A DNA stretch of 64,000 bases from Micromonospora matsumotoense (GCF_900091525.1 NZ_FMCU01000012.1:62001-126000), one strand, 5' to 3'; shown: positions 44,931 through 53,709, counted from the stretch's first letter. Translations and numbers: made by a program. The notes: generated by a model from the sequence alone, not told the origin.

Positions 44931-46988
44931 GTGACGTCTGCCGAGCCCCGTGGCGCCTCCGCACCGGCCCCCGACGACTCCGAGGGCACTGCCCGCGGCA
45001 CGACGGCCACCGCGACAGCGCCCCCACCCGAGACCCTTACCACCCCTGACGACCTGCGCACCACCGGCGCACCGGCACCCGTCGAGGCGGCGCCGGTCGA
45101 CGCGCCACCGGTGGGGATGCCGCCTGTCGGGGCAGCCGGTGAGTCGGGAGCCGACGACGGCCGGGTGGCGGCGGTGGTCGTACCGGAGCGGGAGGTGGCC
45201 GACACGGACGGTGATGGCGCGACGCCGCCCGCGTGGTGGCGGCGCTGGCGCTGGACGGCCCGCCGCAAGGATCTGGTGGTCTACGGCATCTTCCTGGTCG
45301 TCGCGCTCTGGGTGACCAGCCGGATCTGGATCGACCCGGCCGGCCGGGTGGCCTCGCTCTACAGCAGCGACCCGGCGCAGGTGCAGTTCTTCCTGGCCCA
45401 CTCGGTGCGGGTGGTGCTGCACGGGGAATTCCCGTTCTATACTGACCAGTTCAACTTCCCCGACGGCGTCAACCTGATGGCCAACACGGCGGTGCTGGCG
45501 CTGGGTATCCCGATGGTGCCGATCACGCTGCTCTTCGGACCGGCGGTCTCCTTCGTGGTGCTGGTCACCCTCGGCCTCGCCGGCACCGCCGCCGCCTGGT
45601 ACCACGTGCTGTCCCGGCACCTGGTGCGGCGGCGGCTCGCCGCGGCGGTCGGCGGCTGGTTCTGCGGGTTCTCCCCGGCGATGCTCTCGCACGCCAACTG
45701 GCACCCCAACATCATCAGCCAGTTCCTGCTGCCGTTCATCGTGTGGCGGGTGATGGTGCTGACCCGGTCCACCCGGCCGCTGCGCGACGGCCTGCTGCTC
45801 GCCGTGCTGGTCACCGGTCAGGCGTTCATCAACGAGGAGATCCTGCTCTTCACCGCGCTGGCCTGCGGCATCTTCCTGATCGCCATGGTGGCCCAGCGGC
45901 CGGGACTCTGGTCGGCGGCGTGGCGGCCCCTGGCCAAGGGGGTGGCCGCCTGTGCGCTGCTGGCCGGGGCGCTGCTGGCGTACCCGCTCTACATCCAGTT
46001 CGCGGGGCCGATGGCGTACCACGGGCTCAGCGACGCGGTGCAGGACTACGGCAACGACATCGCCGCCTTCTTCGCCCCCGGCTCGCCCACCTTCGGCGGC
46101 AACGAGCGGGCCAACGTCAACCTGGCCCCGAACTACTCCGAGGAGAACGCCTTCTTCGGCTGGAGCCTGTCGCTGATAGCCGTCGGCATCGTGCTCTGGC
46201 TGCGCCGCGAACGACTGGTCCGGGCGCTCGCCGTCACCGGCGCCTTCTTCGCGCTACTCTCCCTCGGCGAGCGGATCTCCTGGTGGGGGCGGGACCTGGT
46301 CACCGGGCCGTGGGAACTGCTGGTGCGGTTGCCGCTGCTGGACGCGGTGGTGCCCACCCGGTTCGCCCTGATCACCTCCGTGGTGATCGGCATGCTGCTG
46401 GCGCTGGCCGTGCAGCGGGCCTGGACGCTGCGCGGCGCGCAGTGGCGGCACGCCAAGACCGTCACGGTGGCCGCCCTGGTGCTGGCCCTGCTGCCGATCG
46501 TGCCGATGCCGCTGAAGGTGACCTCCCGCCCGCCGGTGCCGGACTTCATCACCGCCGACCGCTGGCGGGAGTACGTCGGACCCGGGCAGACCCTGGTGCC
46601 GGTGCCGGTGCCCAGCATGGGCAACACCCACGGGATGCGGTGGGCGGCGACCACCAACCTGGACTTCAAGATCCCCGGTGGCTACTTCCTGGCCCCGCGC
46701 AACGGCAACACCGGCGACCCGGGGCGGTTCGGCGGGCGGCCCAGTGGCATCGGGCAACTGCTCGACGAGGTGGCCACCACCGGGCGTACCACCAAACTGG
46801 ACGACCGGCAGCGTCGGCGCAGCCTGGACGAGCTGCGGCACTGGAACGCCGCCGTGCTGGTGCTGCCGTTGCGCCAGCACAACGCGGAGCCGTTGCGCCG
46901 GACCGTCGAGCAGTTGGTGGGCCCCGCCCGCCGGGACCTCGACGTGTGGGTCTGGGACGTCCGGCCGCTGTCCGCCCGGACCGCCTGA
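44931..46988 (+). CDS. Polytopic membrane glycosyltransferase-like protein (GT-C type), paralogue A
   Basis: A 685-residue membrane protein. The first about 100 residues are Pro/Ala/acidic and cytosolic, then about 11-12 membrane segments. The first extracytoplasmic loop carries FNFPDGVNLMANTAVL; later FINEEILLFTALACGI, YSEENAFFGWSLSLI and a C-terminal soluble part with TLVPVPVPSMGNTHGMRW, FKIPGGYFLAPRNGN and DVWVWDVRPL. The topology resembles GT-C lipid-linked glycosyltransferases (YfhO/GT39-like), with an acidic first loop as the putative active site, but donor and acceptor are unknown. A paralogue lies convergently at 47080-48978. It is divergent from a lipoprotein gene. Confidence 0.75.
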   Translation: MTSAEPRGASAPAPDDSEGTARGTTATATAPPPETLTTPDDLRTTGAPAPVEAAPVDAPPVGMPPVGAAGESGADDGRVAAVVVPEREVADTDGDGATPPAWWRRWRWTARRKDLVVYGIFLVVALWVTSRIWIDPAGRVASLYSSDPAQVQFFLAHSVRVVLHGEFPFYTDQFNFPDGVNLMANTAVLALGIPMVPITLLFGPAVSFVVLVTLGLAGTAAAWYHVLSRHLVRRRLAAAVGGWFCGFSPAMLSHANWHPNIISQFLLPFIVWRVMVLTRSTRPLRDGLLLAVLVTGQAFINEEILLFTALACGIFLIAMVAQRPGLWSAAWRPLAKGVAACALLAGALLAYPLYIQFAGPMAYHGLSDAVQDYGNDIAAFFAPGSPTFGGNERANVNLAPNYSEENAFFGWSLSLIAVGIVLWLRRERLVRALAVTGAFFALLSLGERISWWGRDLVTGPWELLVRLPLLDAVVPTRFALITSVVIGMLLALAVQRAWTLRGAQWRHAKTVTVAALVLALLPIVPMPLKVTSRPPVPDFITADRWREYVGPGQTLVPVPVPSMGNTHGMRWAATTNLDFKIPGGYFLAPRNGNTGDPGRFGGRPSGIGQLLDEVATTGRTTKLDDRQRRRSLDELRHWNAAVLVLPLRQHNAEPLRRTVEQLVGPARRDLDVWVWDVRPLSARTA

Positions 46989-47079
46989 ACCCACCCGCCG
47001 GCCCCGGACCACCTGGGCCCACTCGGGTGGCCCCGGACGGCCTGTGGCGCTCCGCCGGCCCGGGTCGGGGTCGGCGGGG

Positions 47080-48978
47080 TCAGTCGACCAGGGGGCGGAC
47101 GTCCCAGAGCCAGACGTCGTCGACCCGTTGCGCCGGGCCGAGGAGGCCGGTCATCAGGTCCCGCAGCACCGCCTCGCGCGGATGGGCGCCCAGCACCACC
47201 ACCGACGCCTTCCAGAAGCGCAGATCCGTCACCGCCTGCCGACGGTTCTCCTCGGTCAGCGCGGGCACCGTGCCGGCGTCCATGGTGGCGTAGATCAGGG
47301 TGCTGGTCGGCCGGTTCGGGGCGCCGAAGACGCCCTGGCCCAGCTCGTTGGGGCCGATGAAGTAACCGCCGGGCACCGGGAACTCGTGCCCGGTCAGCGC
47401 GCTCCACCGCAGCGTGGGCAGGCCGTGCACGTTGCTCGGGATCGGCACCGGCACCAGGGTGCGCCCGGCCGGGACGTACGGCCGCCAGCCGCCGGCGGTG
47501 ATGAAGTGCGGTGGCAGGTCCATGTGCTGCGCGGGCAGCGGACGGGGGAACAGCGGCAGCACCGCCAGCGCGATCGCCGCGTACCCGACCGGGCGGATCC
47601 AGGGGCGGCGGGCCGGCGGCCCCGACGGGGCGGTCGCGACGGTCTCCCCGGCCACGGTGTCGTCGGCGGCGGTGCGTGGTGCGGGCACCCGGGGCCGGCC
47701 GGAGCCGCCCACCGCGTCCCAGGCCAGCGCGAGCAGGACACCGACCGCGCCGGTCACCACCAGGGTCAGCCGGGTCGGCATCATCATCTCGACCAGCGGC
47801 AGATCATCCGAGATGTACGCCCACGGCCCGTCGATGGTGGTCTCCACCCCGTTGAACCGCACCTTCGGGCCGATCGCCGCCACGGTGAAGACCACCACCA
47901 GCACCCCGGCGATCCGGGCGGCCAGCGAACGCCGCCAGAGCAGCACCAGGGCGGCCAGCGCGACCAGCACCAGCGGCCAGCCGAACCAGGTGTTCTGCTC
48001 GGTCAGGCCGATGGTCTTCTCCACCGCCTCGTCCCCGGCCACGGTGTCCCGGGCGAAGGTGACGAAGGCCATCAGGTCCTCGCCCCAGTTGTGGAACACC
48101 CCGCCCTGCAACCCCCGGTAGGACTGCGGCCCGTTGAACTGGTACCAGATCGGGTACGCGGTGAGCAGCAGCGCCAGCCCACCGCCCAGCCCGAGCGCGG
48201 CCAGGAAGCCACCGACCCGCGCGCGGGCCTCACGGGGCCGCTGCACCACGTACGCCGCCACCGCCACCAGGCAGGCCAGCGCGGTCAGCAGCAGCATCTC
48301 CTCGTTGATGAAGATCTGGTACGCCACCAGCAGGCCCAGCACCAGGCCGTCGCGTCGCCACCGGCCGGGCCGGCCCAGCCGCAGCACCCGGGCCACGATC
48401 ACCGGCAGCAGGAAGTTGGAGACGAAGTTGGGCTGCCCGTTGGCGTGGTGCACGATGCCCGGCGCGAAACCGAGGAACGCGCCGCCGACGAACGCGCCGG
48501 CCCGCGAGCGCACCAGGTGCCGGGAGAGCATCCAGTACGAGGTGGCCGCCGTCGCGGCGAGCGCCCCGCCCAGATAGAGCGCGTAGGTCACCTGCGGGCC
48601 GAACAGCAGCGTGATCGGGGCCAGCGGGATGGTCATCCCCAGCAGCGAGGTGTTCGCCATCATGTTCACCCCGTCCGGGGCGTTCTGCCGGGCGCTGAAC
48701 AGCGGGTTCTCCAGGTGCCGCACCGAGTACGCGCCGTGGGTGAACAGCCACTCGAACCAACTGTGGTCGGTCGGCAGGTGGGACGACACCCGGTGCTGCA
48801 CGTCCACCCAGTAGTTCAGGCACACGAGAACGCCGATCAGCACATAGGCTCCGATGGCGAGCGCGTCGGCCCGGCCCGGCCGTCGGCGGGGCCGCCCGTG
48901 CGGATCGGCCGGGTCGGGCACGACGGCGTCGGGCGCGGATGTCGGGTTCAACGAGGGATCTACCACCGGCACGGCCAC
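47080..48978 (-). CDS. Polytopic membrane glycosyltransferase-like protein (GT-C type), paralogue B
   Basis: A 632-residue paralogue of the product at 44931-46988, sharing loop NAPDGVNMMANTSLLG, IFINEEMLLLTALACLV, EQNTWFGWPLVLV, TLVPVPIPSNVHGLPTLRW, FPVPGGYFIGPNE and the end DVWLWDVRPLVD. About 11-12 membrane segments, shorter cytosolic N-terminus. Function as for paralogue A: likely envelope glycan transfer, substrate unknown. GTG 48978 is supported by TACGAT ending 8 nt upstream and no SD; the frame running to 49311 is antisense to the next gene. It converges tail-to-tail with paralogue A (91-nt gap) and is divergent from the beta-propeller pair. Confidence 0.75.
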   Translation of the reverse strand: MAVPVVDPSLNPTSAPDAVVPDPADPHGRPRRRPGRADALAIGAYVLIGVLVCLNYWVDVQHRVSSHLPTDHSWFEWLFTHGAYSVRHLENPLFSARQNAPDGVNMMANTSLLGMTIPLAPITLLFGPQVTYALYLGGALAATAATSYWMLSRHLVRSRAGAFVGGAFLGFAPGIVHHANGQPNFVSNFLLPVIVARVLRLGRPGRWRRDGLVLGLLVAYQIFINEEMLLLTALACLVAVAAYVVQRPREARARVGGFLAALGLGGGLALLLTAYPIWYQFNGPQSYRGLQGGVFHNWGEDLMAFVTFARDTVAGDEAVEKTIGLTEQNTWFGWPLVLVALAALVLLWRRSLAARIAGVLVVVFTVAAIGPKVRFNGVETTIDGPWAYISDDLPLVEMMMPTRLTLVVTGAVGVLLALAWDAVGGSGRPRVPAPRTAADDTVAGETVATAPSGPPARRPWIRPVGYAAIALAVLPLFPRPLPAQHMDLPPHFITAGGWRPYVPAGRTLVPVPIPSNVHGLPTLRWSALTGHEFPVPGGYFIGPNELGQGVFGAPNRPTSTLIYATMDAGTVPALTEENRRQAVTDLRFWKASVVVLGAHPREAVLRDLMTGLLGPAQRVDDVWLWDVRPLVD

Positions 48979-48986
48979 GACGGGCC

Positions 48987-48992
48987 ATCGTA
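48987..48992 (-). promoter_or_regulatory. Leaderless-type -10 (TACGAT) for paralogue B
   Basis: On the minus strand TACGAT ends 8 nt before GTG 48978. No SD. Confidence 0.5.
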
Positions 48993-49092
48993 CAGGCGGC
49001 GACCGGCCCCTCCGGTGACCCGGTGGGTGGCGATCCGCGTCCACCGAAGGGCGGTGCGGTCGGCGGGGTGTGGCGGTCGAAAGAGGGTGCGC

Positions 49093-50379
49093 GTGACGGT
49101 CATCGATCTGGGTGAACTCCGCGACGCCGAGCCGGAGCCGCCCGGTCCCGCGCCCCGGGCCGTCGGCCGGCCGCTGCGACTCGCCGCGGTGCTGGCGTTC
49201 ACCCTGCTGGTGCTGACCGCCGCCGCGCCGGTGGAGCACCGGGCGGCCTTCGTGCTGCCGGCCTCGCTCGGCACGTCGGTGCTGCTCCACGACGGGGAGG
49301 TCTTCCTGCACGCCCCGACCGGCGATCCGACCGCCCCGGGTCGGTTGAGCGCCTGGACGATCCCCACCTCACCCCGGGCGCGGCCGGTGCGGCGGTGGCA
49401 GGTGTCGGTGCCGGTGACCAGCGGGTCCGGGACGCTGCGCCGGCACGGCGACCTGTTGCTGGTCACCGGCACCGCCGGCGGACCGGACGGGGCGTACCGG
49501 ACGTTCGCCTACGACCGGGAGACCGGCCGGCTGCGCTGGCAGCGGACGGGGGGTGGCGAGTCGGCAGGAGTCGACGTGCTCTTCTCCGAACTCGGTCCGG
49601 AGGGGCCGATGACTGTCCACTCCGTCGATCCGTCGACCGGCCGGAACCGCTGGTCGGCGTCGATGTCGCCGGCAGCCACCCTGTACCGGACGGCGGCCGA
49701 CGGGGTGGACCGGATCGTGACTGTGAAACCGCCCGGCCCGGTCGAGGTCTGGGACGCCCGGCGCGGGGTACGTCTGCACCGTGCGCAGCTCGACCACGAG
49801 GGAACGCCGTCGAACACCGGGTTCGAGATCGTCGGCGACCTGCTGCTCGCCATGCAGGCGAACACCGGCCGACTCACCGGGTACGGCCTCGACGGGCTGG
49901 ACCGTCGATGGGAGGTGCCGTTGACGACGCCGGTGTTCTTCACCCCGTGCGGGTCACTGCTCTGCGCGCTCGGCGAGGCCGGCGGGGTACGGGCGTTGGA
50001 CCCGGCGACCGGGCGGACGGTCTGGCAGGACGCCCGTTGGGGGTTCGACAGCGAGGTGTACGGCGGTCGGGTGGCGGCGAGCAGCCTGGGTGGGGGCGGC
50101 TGGCATCCGCTGGTGGTGCTCGACGTCGCCTCCGGGCGGCAGGTCGCCGACCTGGGCATCTGGAAGCTGGTCCGGCCGACCACGCCGGCCGGGCCGGGGC
50201 TCGGGATGCGGCCGGCCGGTGAGGGTCGGATGGTGGTCGCCGACCTGGACGTGGCCGCCGCGCGGGTCCGGGTGCTCGACGTGCTGCCGGCCGTCTCCGG
50301 TGACTGCCAGACCGACGCGGAGTTGCTGCTGTGCCGGCTGGTCGACGGCACGTTCGGGGTCTGGCGGCTGCCCCGATGA
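49093..50379 (+). CDS. Membrane-tethered PQQ-like beta-propeller protein, tandem copy 1
   Basis: A 428-residue protein: cytosolic N-terminus starting VTVIDLGELRDAE, one membrane segment (about residues 30-48), then an extracytoplasmic beta-propeller with blades of the form FAYDRETGRLRWQ, VHSVDPSTGRNRWS, GYGLDGLDRRWEV and RALDPATGRTVWQDARW. These repeats match PQQ-binding/BamB-like propellers, but no cofactor residues can be claimed. Two cysteines in FFTPCGSLLCALG and two near the end (GDCQTD, LLCRL) may form disulfides. GTG 49093 has GAGGG about 6 nt upstream. Its TGA overlaps the ATG of copy 2 by 4 nt. Confidence 0.82.
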   Translation: MTVIDLGELRDAEPEPPGPAPRAVGRPLRLAAVLAFTLLVLTAAAPVEHRAAFVLPASLGTSVLLHDGEVFLHAPTGDPTAPGRLSAWTIPTSPRARPVRRWQVSVPVTSGSGTLRRHGDLLLVTGTAGGPDGAYRTFAYDRETGRLRWQRTGGGESAGVDVLFSELGPEGPMTVHSVDPSTGRNRWSASMSPAATLYRTAADGVDRIVTVKPPGPVEVWDARRGVRLHRAQLDHEGTPSNTGFEIVGDLLLAMQANTGRLTGYGLDGLDRRWEVPLTTPVFFTPCGSLLCALGEAGGVRALDPATGRTVWQDARWGFDSEVYGGRVAASSLGGGGWHPLVVLDVASGRQVADLGIWKLVRPTTPAGPGLGMRPAGEGRMVVADLDVAAARVRVLDVLPAVSGDCQTDAELLLCRLVDGTFGVWRLPR

Positions 50380-51650
50380 CCGTGATCGACCTGGGTGAGG
50401 TGGGTCACCCCGACGAGCCGACGCCCCCGGCGCCGCGCCGGCCCCGGTTGCGGCGTTCGGCCGGCCACCCGGCGTCCGTCGCCCTGATCGTCCTGGTGGT
50501 GCTGCTCACCATGGCCGGCGCGGCACCCGGGCCGACCCGGTTGGCCCCGGTGCCTGTGCCGGACGTGCCGGAGCCCAGCCACCTGATCGTCGGCGGCCTG
50601 CTGGTGCTCGCCTACCCGTCGGCCCTGTCACCTGCCGGCAGCCGGCAGCTCACCGCGATCGACCTGGCCGACGGGCGGGTCCGCTGGGAGGTGTCGCTGT
50701 CGCCCCGGCACCAACTGGTGGTGCTGGAGGGGGTCGGCGACGACGTCGTGGTCACCACCGACCCTGGCGGCGAACCGGTCTCCATGGTGCTCGACCACGC
50801 CGACGGGCGGACCCGGTGGCGGCAGCCCGGGGTGGCGGTGCCGGCCCGGGACGGGGGGTTGCTGCTGGAGGACCTCCACGTCGACCGGCTGGCGGTGCGC
50901 GGGGTCGATCCGGCGACCGGCGCGGCCCGTTGGACGGTCACCGCCGGGGCAGCCACGGTCGGCTACCGGACGGGGGTGCGCGGCGTCGAGGAACTCGTCG
51001 TGGTGACCAGCGCCGGCCGGGCCGAGGCGTACGACGTCGGCACCGGCGTGCGCCTGCTCGCCTTCCCGGTGCCACCCGCCCGGGGCGACCACCACCACGT
51101 GGCCCAACCGGTCGGTGACCTGCTGCTGGTCGACGGGGAACCGGGTCTGCTGGCCGGGTACGACCTGGCGTCCGGCCGGCGGCGGTGGGACACGCCCGTA
51201 CCGACGTCGGACGGCTGGTCCGTGCGGCCCTGCGGCGACGCCGTCTGCCTGGGGGCGTCGTTCGGGACCCGGGTGCTCGATCGGGTGACCGGCCGGGAGC
51301 GCTGGACCTCCGACTGGTGGGCTCCGGTCGAGTCGGTCGCCGGCCGGATGATCGGGGTCAGCGCCGACGGGCAGCAGGGGTTGGCGCTGCTCGACGCGGC
51401 GACCGGCCGACCCGTGGTCGAGTTGGGCCGGTGGGAGGTGGTCCACCAGTGGCAGCCCACCGTCCCGCTGCTGGTCGTCCGGCCCGCCTCCGGCGACCGG
51501 CAGGTGCTGGCCGAGCTGGATCCGACCGACGGCACGGTACGGGTCCGGGACGTGCTGCCCGGGCGGTGGGACGCCTGCTGGCACCGCCAGGGGGTGCTGG
51601 TCTGCTGGCGGCAACGCAACACCCTCGGGGTGTGGCGGATGCCGGGCTGA
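50376..51650 (+). CDS. Membrane-tethered PQQ-like beta-propeller protein, tandem copy 2
   Basis: A 424-residue paralogue of the preceding product, beginning MTVIDLGEVGHPDE. One membrane segment (HPASVALIVLVVLLTMAGAA), then propeller blades (TAIDLADGRVRWEVSLS, VDPATGAARWTV, AGYDLASGRRRWDTPVP, VLDRVTGRERWTSDWW) and a C-terminal blade ending GVWRMPG, like GVWRLPR in copy 1. The paired Cys motif VRPCGDAVCLG corresponds to FTPCGSLLCALG in copy 1. ATGA overlap with copy 1 indicates coupled translation. The two-component system genes follow after 81 nt with their own promoter-like site. Confidence 0.82.
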   Translation: MTVIDLGEVGHPDEPTPPAPRRPRLRRSAGHPASVALIVLVVLLTMAGAAPGPTRLAPVPVPDVPEPSHLIVGGLLVLAYPSALSPAGSRQLTAIDLADGRVRWEVSLSPRHQLVVLEGVGDDVVVTTDPGGEPVSMVLDHADGRTRWRQPGVAVPARDGGLLLEDLHVDRLAVRGVDPATGAARWTVTAGAATVGYRTGVRGVEELVVVTSAGRAEAYDVGTGVRLLAFPVPPARGDHHHVAQPVGDLLLVDGEPGLLAGYDLASGRRRWDTPVPTSDGWSVRPCGDAVCLGASFGTRVLDRVTGRERWTSDWWAPVESVAGRMIGVSADGQQGLALLDAATGRPVVELGRWEVVHQWQPTVPLLVVRPASGDRQVLAELDPTDGTVRVRDVLPGRWDACWHRQGVLVCWRQRNTLGVWRMPG

Positions 51651-51675
51651 CGGTGCCCCGGACGGCCCTCCTCCG

Positions 51676-51704
51676 GTCGGCCGTTTGGCCGACGGGGCTA
51701 GGTT
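51676..51704 (+). promoter_or_regulatory. Palindrome and -10 hexamer upstream of the response regulator gene
   Basis: GTCGGCC-GTTT-GGCCGAC (51676-51693... right arm 51687-51693) sits 5 nt before TAGGTT (51699-51704), a likely -10. The palindrome is placed where a repressor, an activator or the response regulator itself could bind; a short transcript-end hairpin is the alternative. Confidence 0.4.
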
Positions 51705-51731
51705 GTCGGACAGGTCGGCGAGGAGGTCGGG

Positions 51732-52394
51732 ATGCGGGTGCTGGTGGTCGAGGACGAACGGAACCTCGCCGACGCGATCGTGCGGGGGCTGCGCAAGCGG
51801 GGGATGGCGGTCGACGTGGCGTACGACGGGGACGCCGGCCACGAGGCCGCCTTCGTCACCCGGTACGACGTGGTGGTCCTCGACCGGGACCTGCCCGGGA
51901 TGCACGGCGACCAGATCTGCGCCGAGCTGGCCGCCTCCGGCACCCTCACCCGGGTGCTGATGCTGACCGCCAGCGACACCGTGGCCGACCGGGTGGCGGG
52001 GCTGGGCCTCGGCGCGGACGACTACCTGCCGAAGCCGTTCGCCTTCGACGAGCTGGTGGCCCGGGTGCAGGCGCTGGCCCGGCGGGCGACCCCGGCTGCC
52101 CCACCGGTGCTCCAGGTGGGTGACGTGGTGCTCGACCCGGCCCGCCGGGTGGTCACCCGGGCCGGCGCCCCGGTCGACCTGACCAACAAGGAGTTCGGGG
52201 TGCTCAGCGAGCTGGTCAAGGCGCGCGGCGCGGTGGTCTCCAGCGAGGAGTTGCTGGAACGGGTCTGGGACGCCAACACCGACCCGTTCACCACCATCGT
52301 CCGGGTCACCGTGCGGACCCTGCGCAAGAAGCTCGGCGATCCACCGTTGATCGAGACGGTGGTCGGGGCCGGCTACCGGACGGTCAGCCCGTGA
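51732..52394 (+). CDS. Two-component response regulator, OmpR/PhoB family
   Basis: A 220-residue DNA-binding response regulator. The receiver domain has MRVLVVEDERNLADAIVRGL (acidic pair), phosphoacceptor Asp 51 in VVVLDRDLPG, and MLTASD with the conserved Thr, then GADDYLPKPFAFDEL with the conserved Lys. The C-terminal winged helix includes VDLTNKEFGVLSELVKARGA and TIVRVTVRTLRKKLGDPPLI, ending VVGAGYRTV. It resembles CutR-type regulators. ATG 51732 has GAGGAGG 6 nt upstream. The histidine kinase follows 40 nt later; the TGA stop lies within a dispersed repeat. Confidence 0.95.
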   Translation: MRVLVVEDERNLADAIVRGLRKRGMAVDVAYDGDAGHEAAFVTRYDVVVLDRDLPGMHGDQICAELAASGTLTRVLMLTASDTVADRVAGLGLGADDYLPKPFAFDELVARVQALARRATPAAPPVLQVGDVVLDPARRVVTRAGAPVDLTNKEFGVLSELVKARGAVVSSEELLERVWDANTDPFTTIVRVTVRTLRKKLGDPPLIETVVGAGYRTVSP

Positions 52395-52421
52395 GCGCGA
52401 GGAGCGAGCCGGGTGTGCGGG
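52391..52421. repeat. Partial copy of the GTGAGCGCGAGGA dispersed repeat
   Basis: GTGAGCGCGAGGAGCGAGCC and following bases match the minus-strand form of the 59-bp repeat at 58712-58850 over about 30 bases. The response regulator stop TGA is inside the first four bases. Confidence 0.65.
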
Positions 52422-52434
52422 CCGGGGTGGGTTC

Positions 52435-53637
52435 GTGACCCGGCGGTTGCGGCCCACCCTGCGGCTGCGGTTGACGCTGCTCAACGGGGTGCTGCTGGTC
52501 GGGGCCGGGGCGATCCTGGTGACGTTGGCCTGGCTGCTGGTCCGGGACGCGCTGCGGCCCACCGACGAGCTGCGGCCGGGCACCACCGTGCTGCTGGCCG
52601 ACGGGCGCTCGCTGGACGCGGCGGTGTGGCAGGACCAACTGGTCGCTGCCGCCTCCGACGAGCTGCTGGTCAAGGGCCTGCTGGCGTTGCTGGCGATCAG
52701 TGTGGTCGGGGTGGCCGGGGCGTACTGGGTGGCCGGCCGGACGCTGCGCCCGCTGCACCAGGTCACCGCGACCGCGCGTCGGCTCGGCGAGACCACGCTC
52801 GACCAGCGGATCGGCTGGTCGGGGCCGGACGACGAGGTGGCCGAACTGGCCCGAACCTTCGACGCGATGCTGGACCGGATCACCGCCGCCTTCGAGGCGC
52901 AGAAACGGTTCGTCGCCAACGCCTCGCACGAGCTACGGACCCCGCTGGCGGTGATGCGTACCGAGATCGACGTGACACTCAGCGACGACGAGGCGGACGC
53001 CGCCGAGTACCGCCGGATGGCCGTCGTGGTCCGGGACGCCTCGGAGCGCGCCAACGGTCTGGTGGACGCGTTGCTGGTGCTGGCCCGGAGTGAGGCTCAG
53101 AAGGGTCGACTGCTGGCCCGGCGTACGGAGTGTGACCTGGCCACCGGGACCGCCAACGCGTTGTCCGCCATGTCGCGGGAGGTGGAGCGGATCGGGCTGC
53201 GGGTGCAGTCCTCACTGCGACCTGCCCCGGTGACCGGGGACCCGGGCCTGCTGGACCGGCTGGCCGGGAACCTGATCGAGAACGCGGTGCGCTACAACCA
53301 CCTGCACGGCCGGCTGTGGGTGCGTACCGGCACCGACGGGCGCTCCTCGTGGCTGGTGGTGCGCAACACCGGTTTCGAGGTGGACCAGGCCGACGTGCCG
53401 GGGCTGTTCGAGCCGTTCCGCCGGGGTGGGCGGGAACGGACCGGGGCCCGGGGTTCCGGGCTGGGCCTGTCCATCGTCCGGGCGGTCTGCGACGCGCACG
53501 GTGGGACCGTGCAGGTCACCGCCCAGAAGGGTGGGGGACTGGAGGTGACCGTCACGCTGCCGTCGGCCGACCAGGTCCCGACCGGTTCCGGCCGGGCCGA
53601 GGTGCACCGGCAACACCCCGGTCCTGGTCGGATATAA
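52435..53637 (+). CDS. Sensor histidine kinase (HAMP, HisKA, HATPase)
   Basis: A 400-residue membrane kinase, partner of the adjacent response regulator. Two membrane segments (about 15-37 and 80-100) enclose a short extracytoplasmic loop of about 45 residues, so it probably senses something in or at the membrane. A HAMP domain follows (GRTLRPLHQVTATARRLGET), then the H-box FVANASHELRTPLAVMR with His about 165, N-box LAGNLIENAVRYN, and G boxes in RTGARGSGLGLSIVRAV. GTG 52435 has GGGGTGGG upstream. The small-loop architecture is of the CutS type. Confidence 0.95.
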   Translation: MTRRLRPTLRLRLTLLNGVLLVGAGAILVTLAWLLVRDALRPTDELRPGTTVLLADGRSLDAAVWQDQLVAAASDELLVKGLLALLAISVVGVAGAYWVAGRTLRPLHQVTATARRLGETTLDQRIGWSGPDDEVAELARTFDAMLDRITAAFEAQKRFVANASHELRTPLAVMRTEIDVTLSDDEADAAEYRRMAVVVRDASERANGLVDALLVLARSEAQKGRLLARRTECDLATGTANALSAMSREVERIGLRVQSSLRPAPVTGDPGLLDRLAGNLIENAVRYNHLHGRLWVRTGTDGRSSWLVVRNTGFEVDQADVPGLFEPFRRGGRERTGARGSGLGLSIVRAVCDAHGGTVQVTAQKGGGLEVTVTLPSADQVPTGSGRAEVHRQHPGPGRI

Positions 53638-53709
53638 CGGCTTGCCGGCCGATCGGCTGGCTGAAAGGATCATCCGGTCGGCCCGAGTCCGGGAGAGGGG
53701 GTGCGGTTG

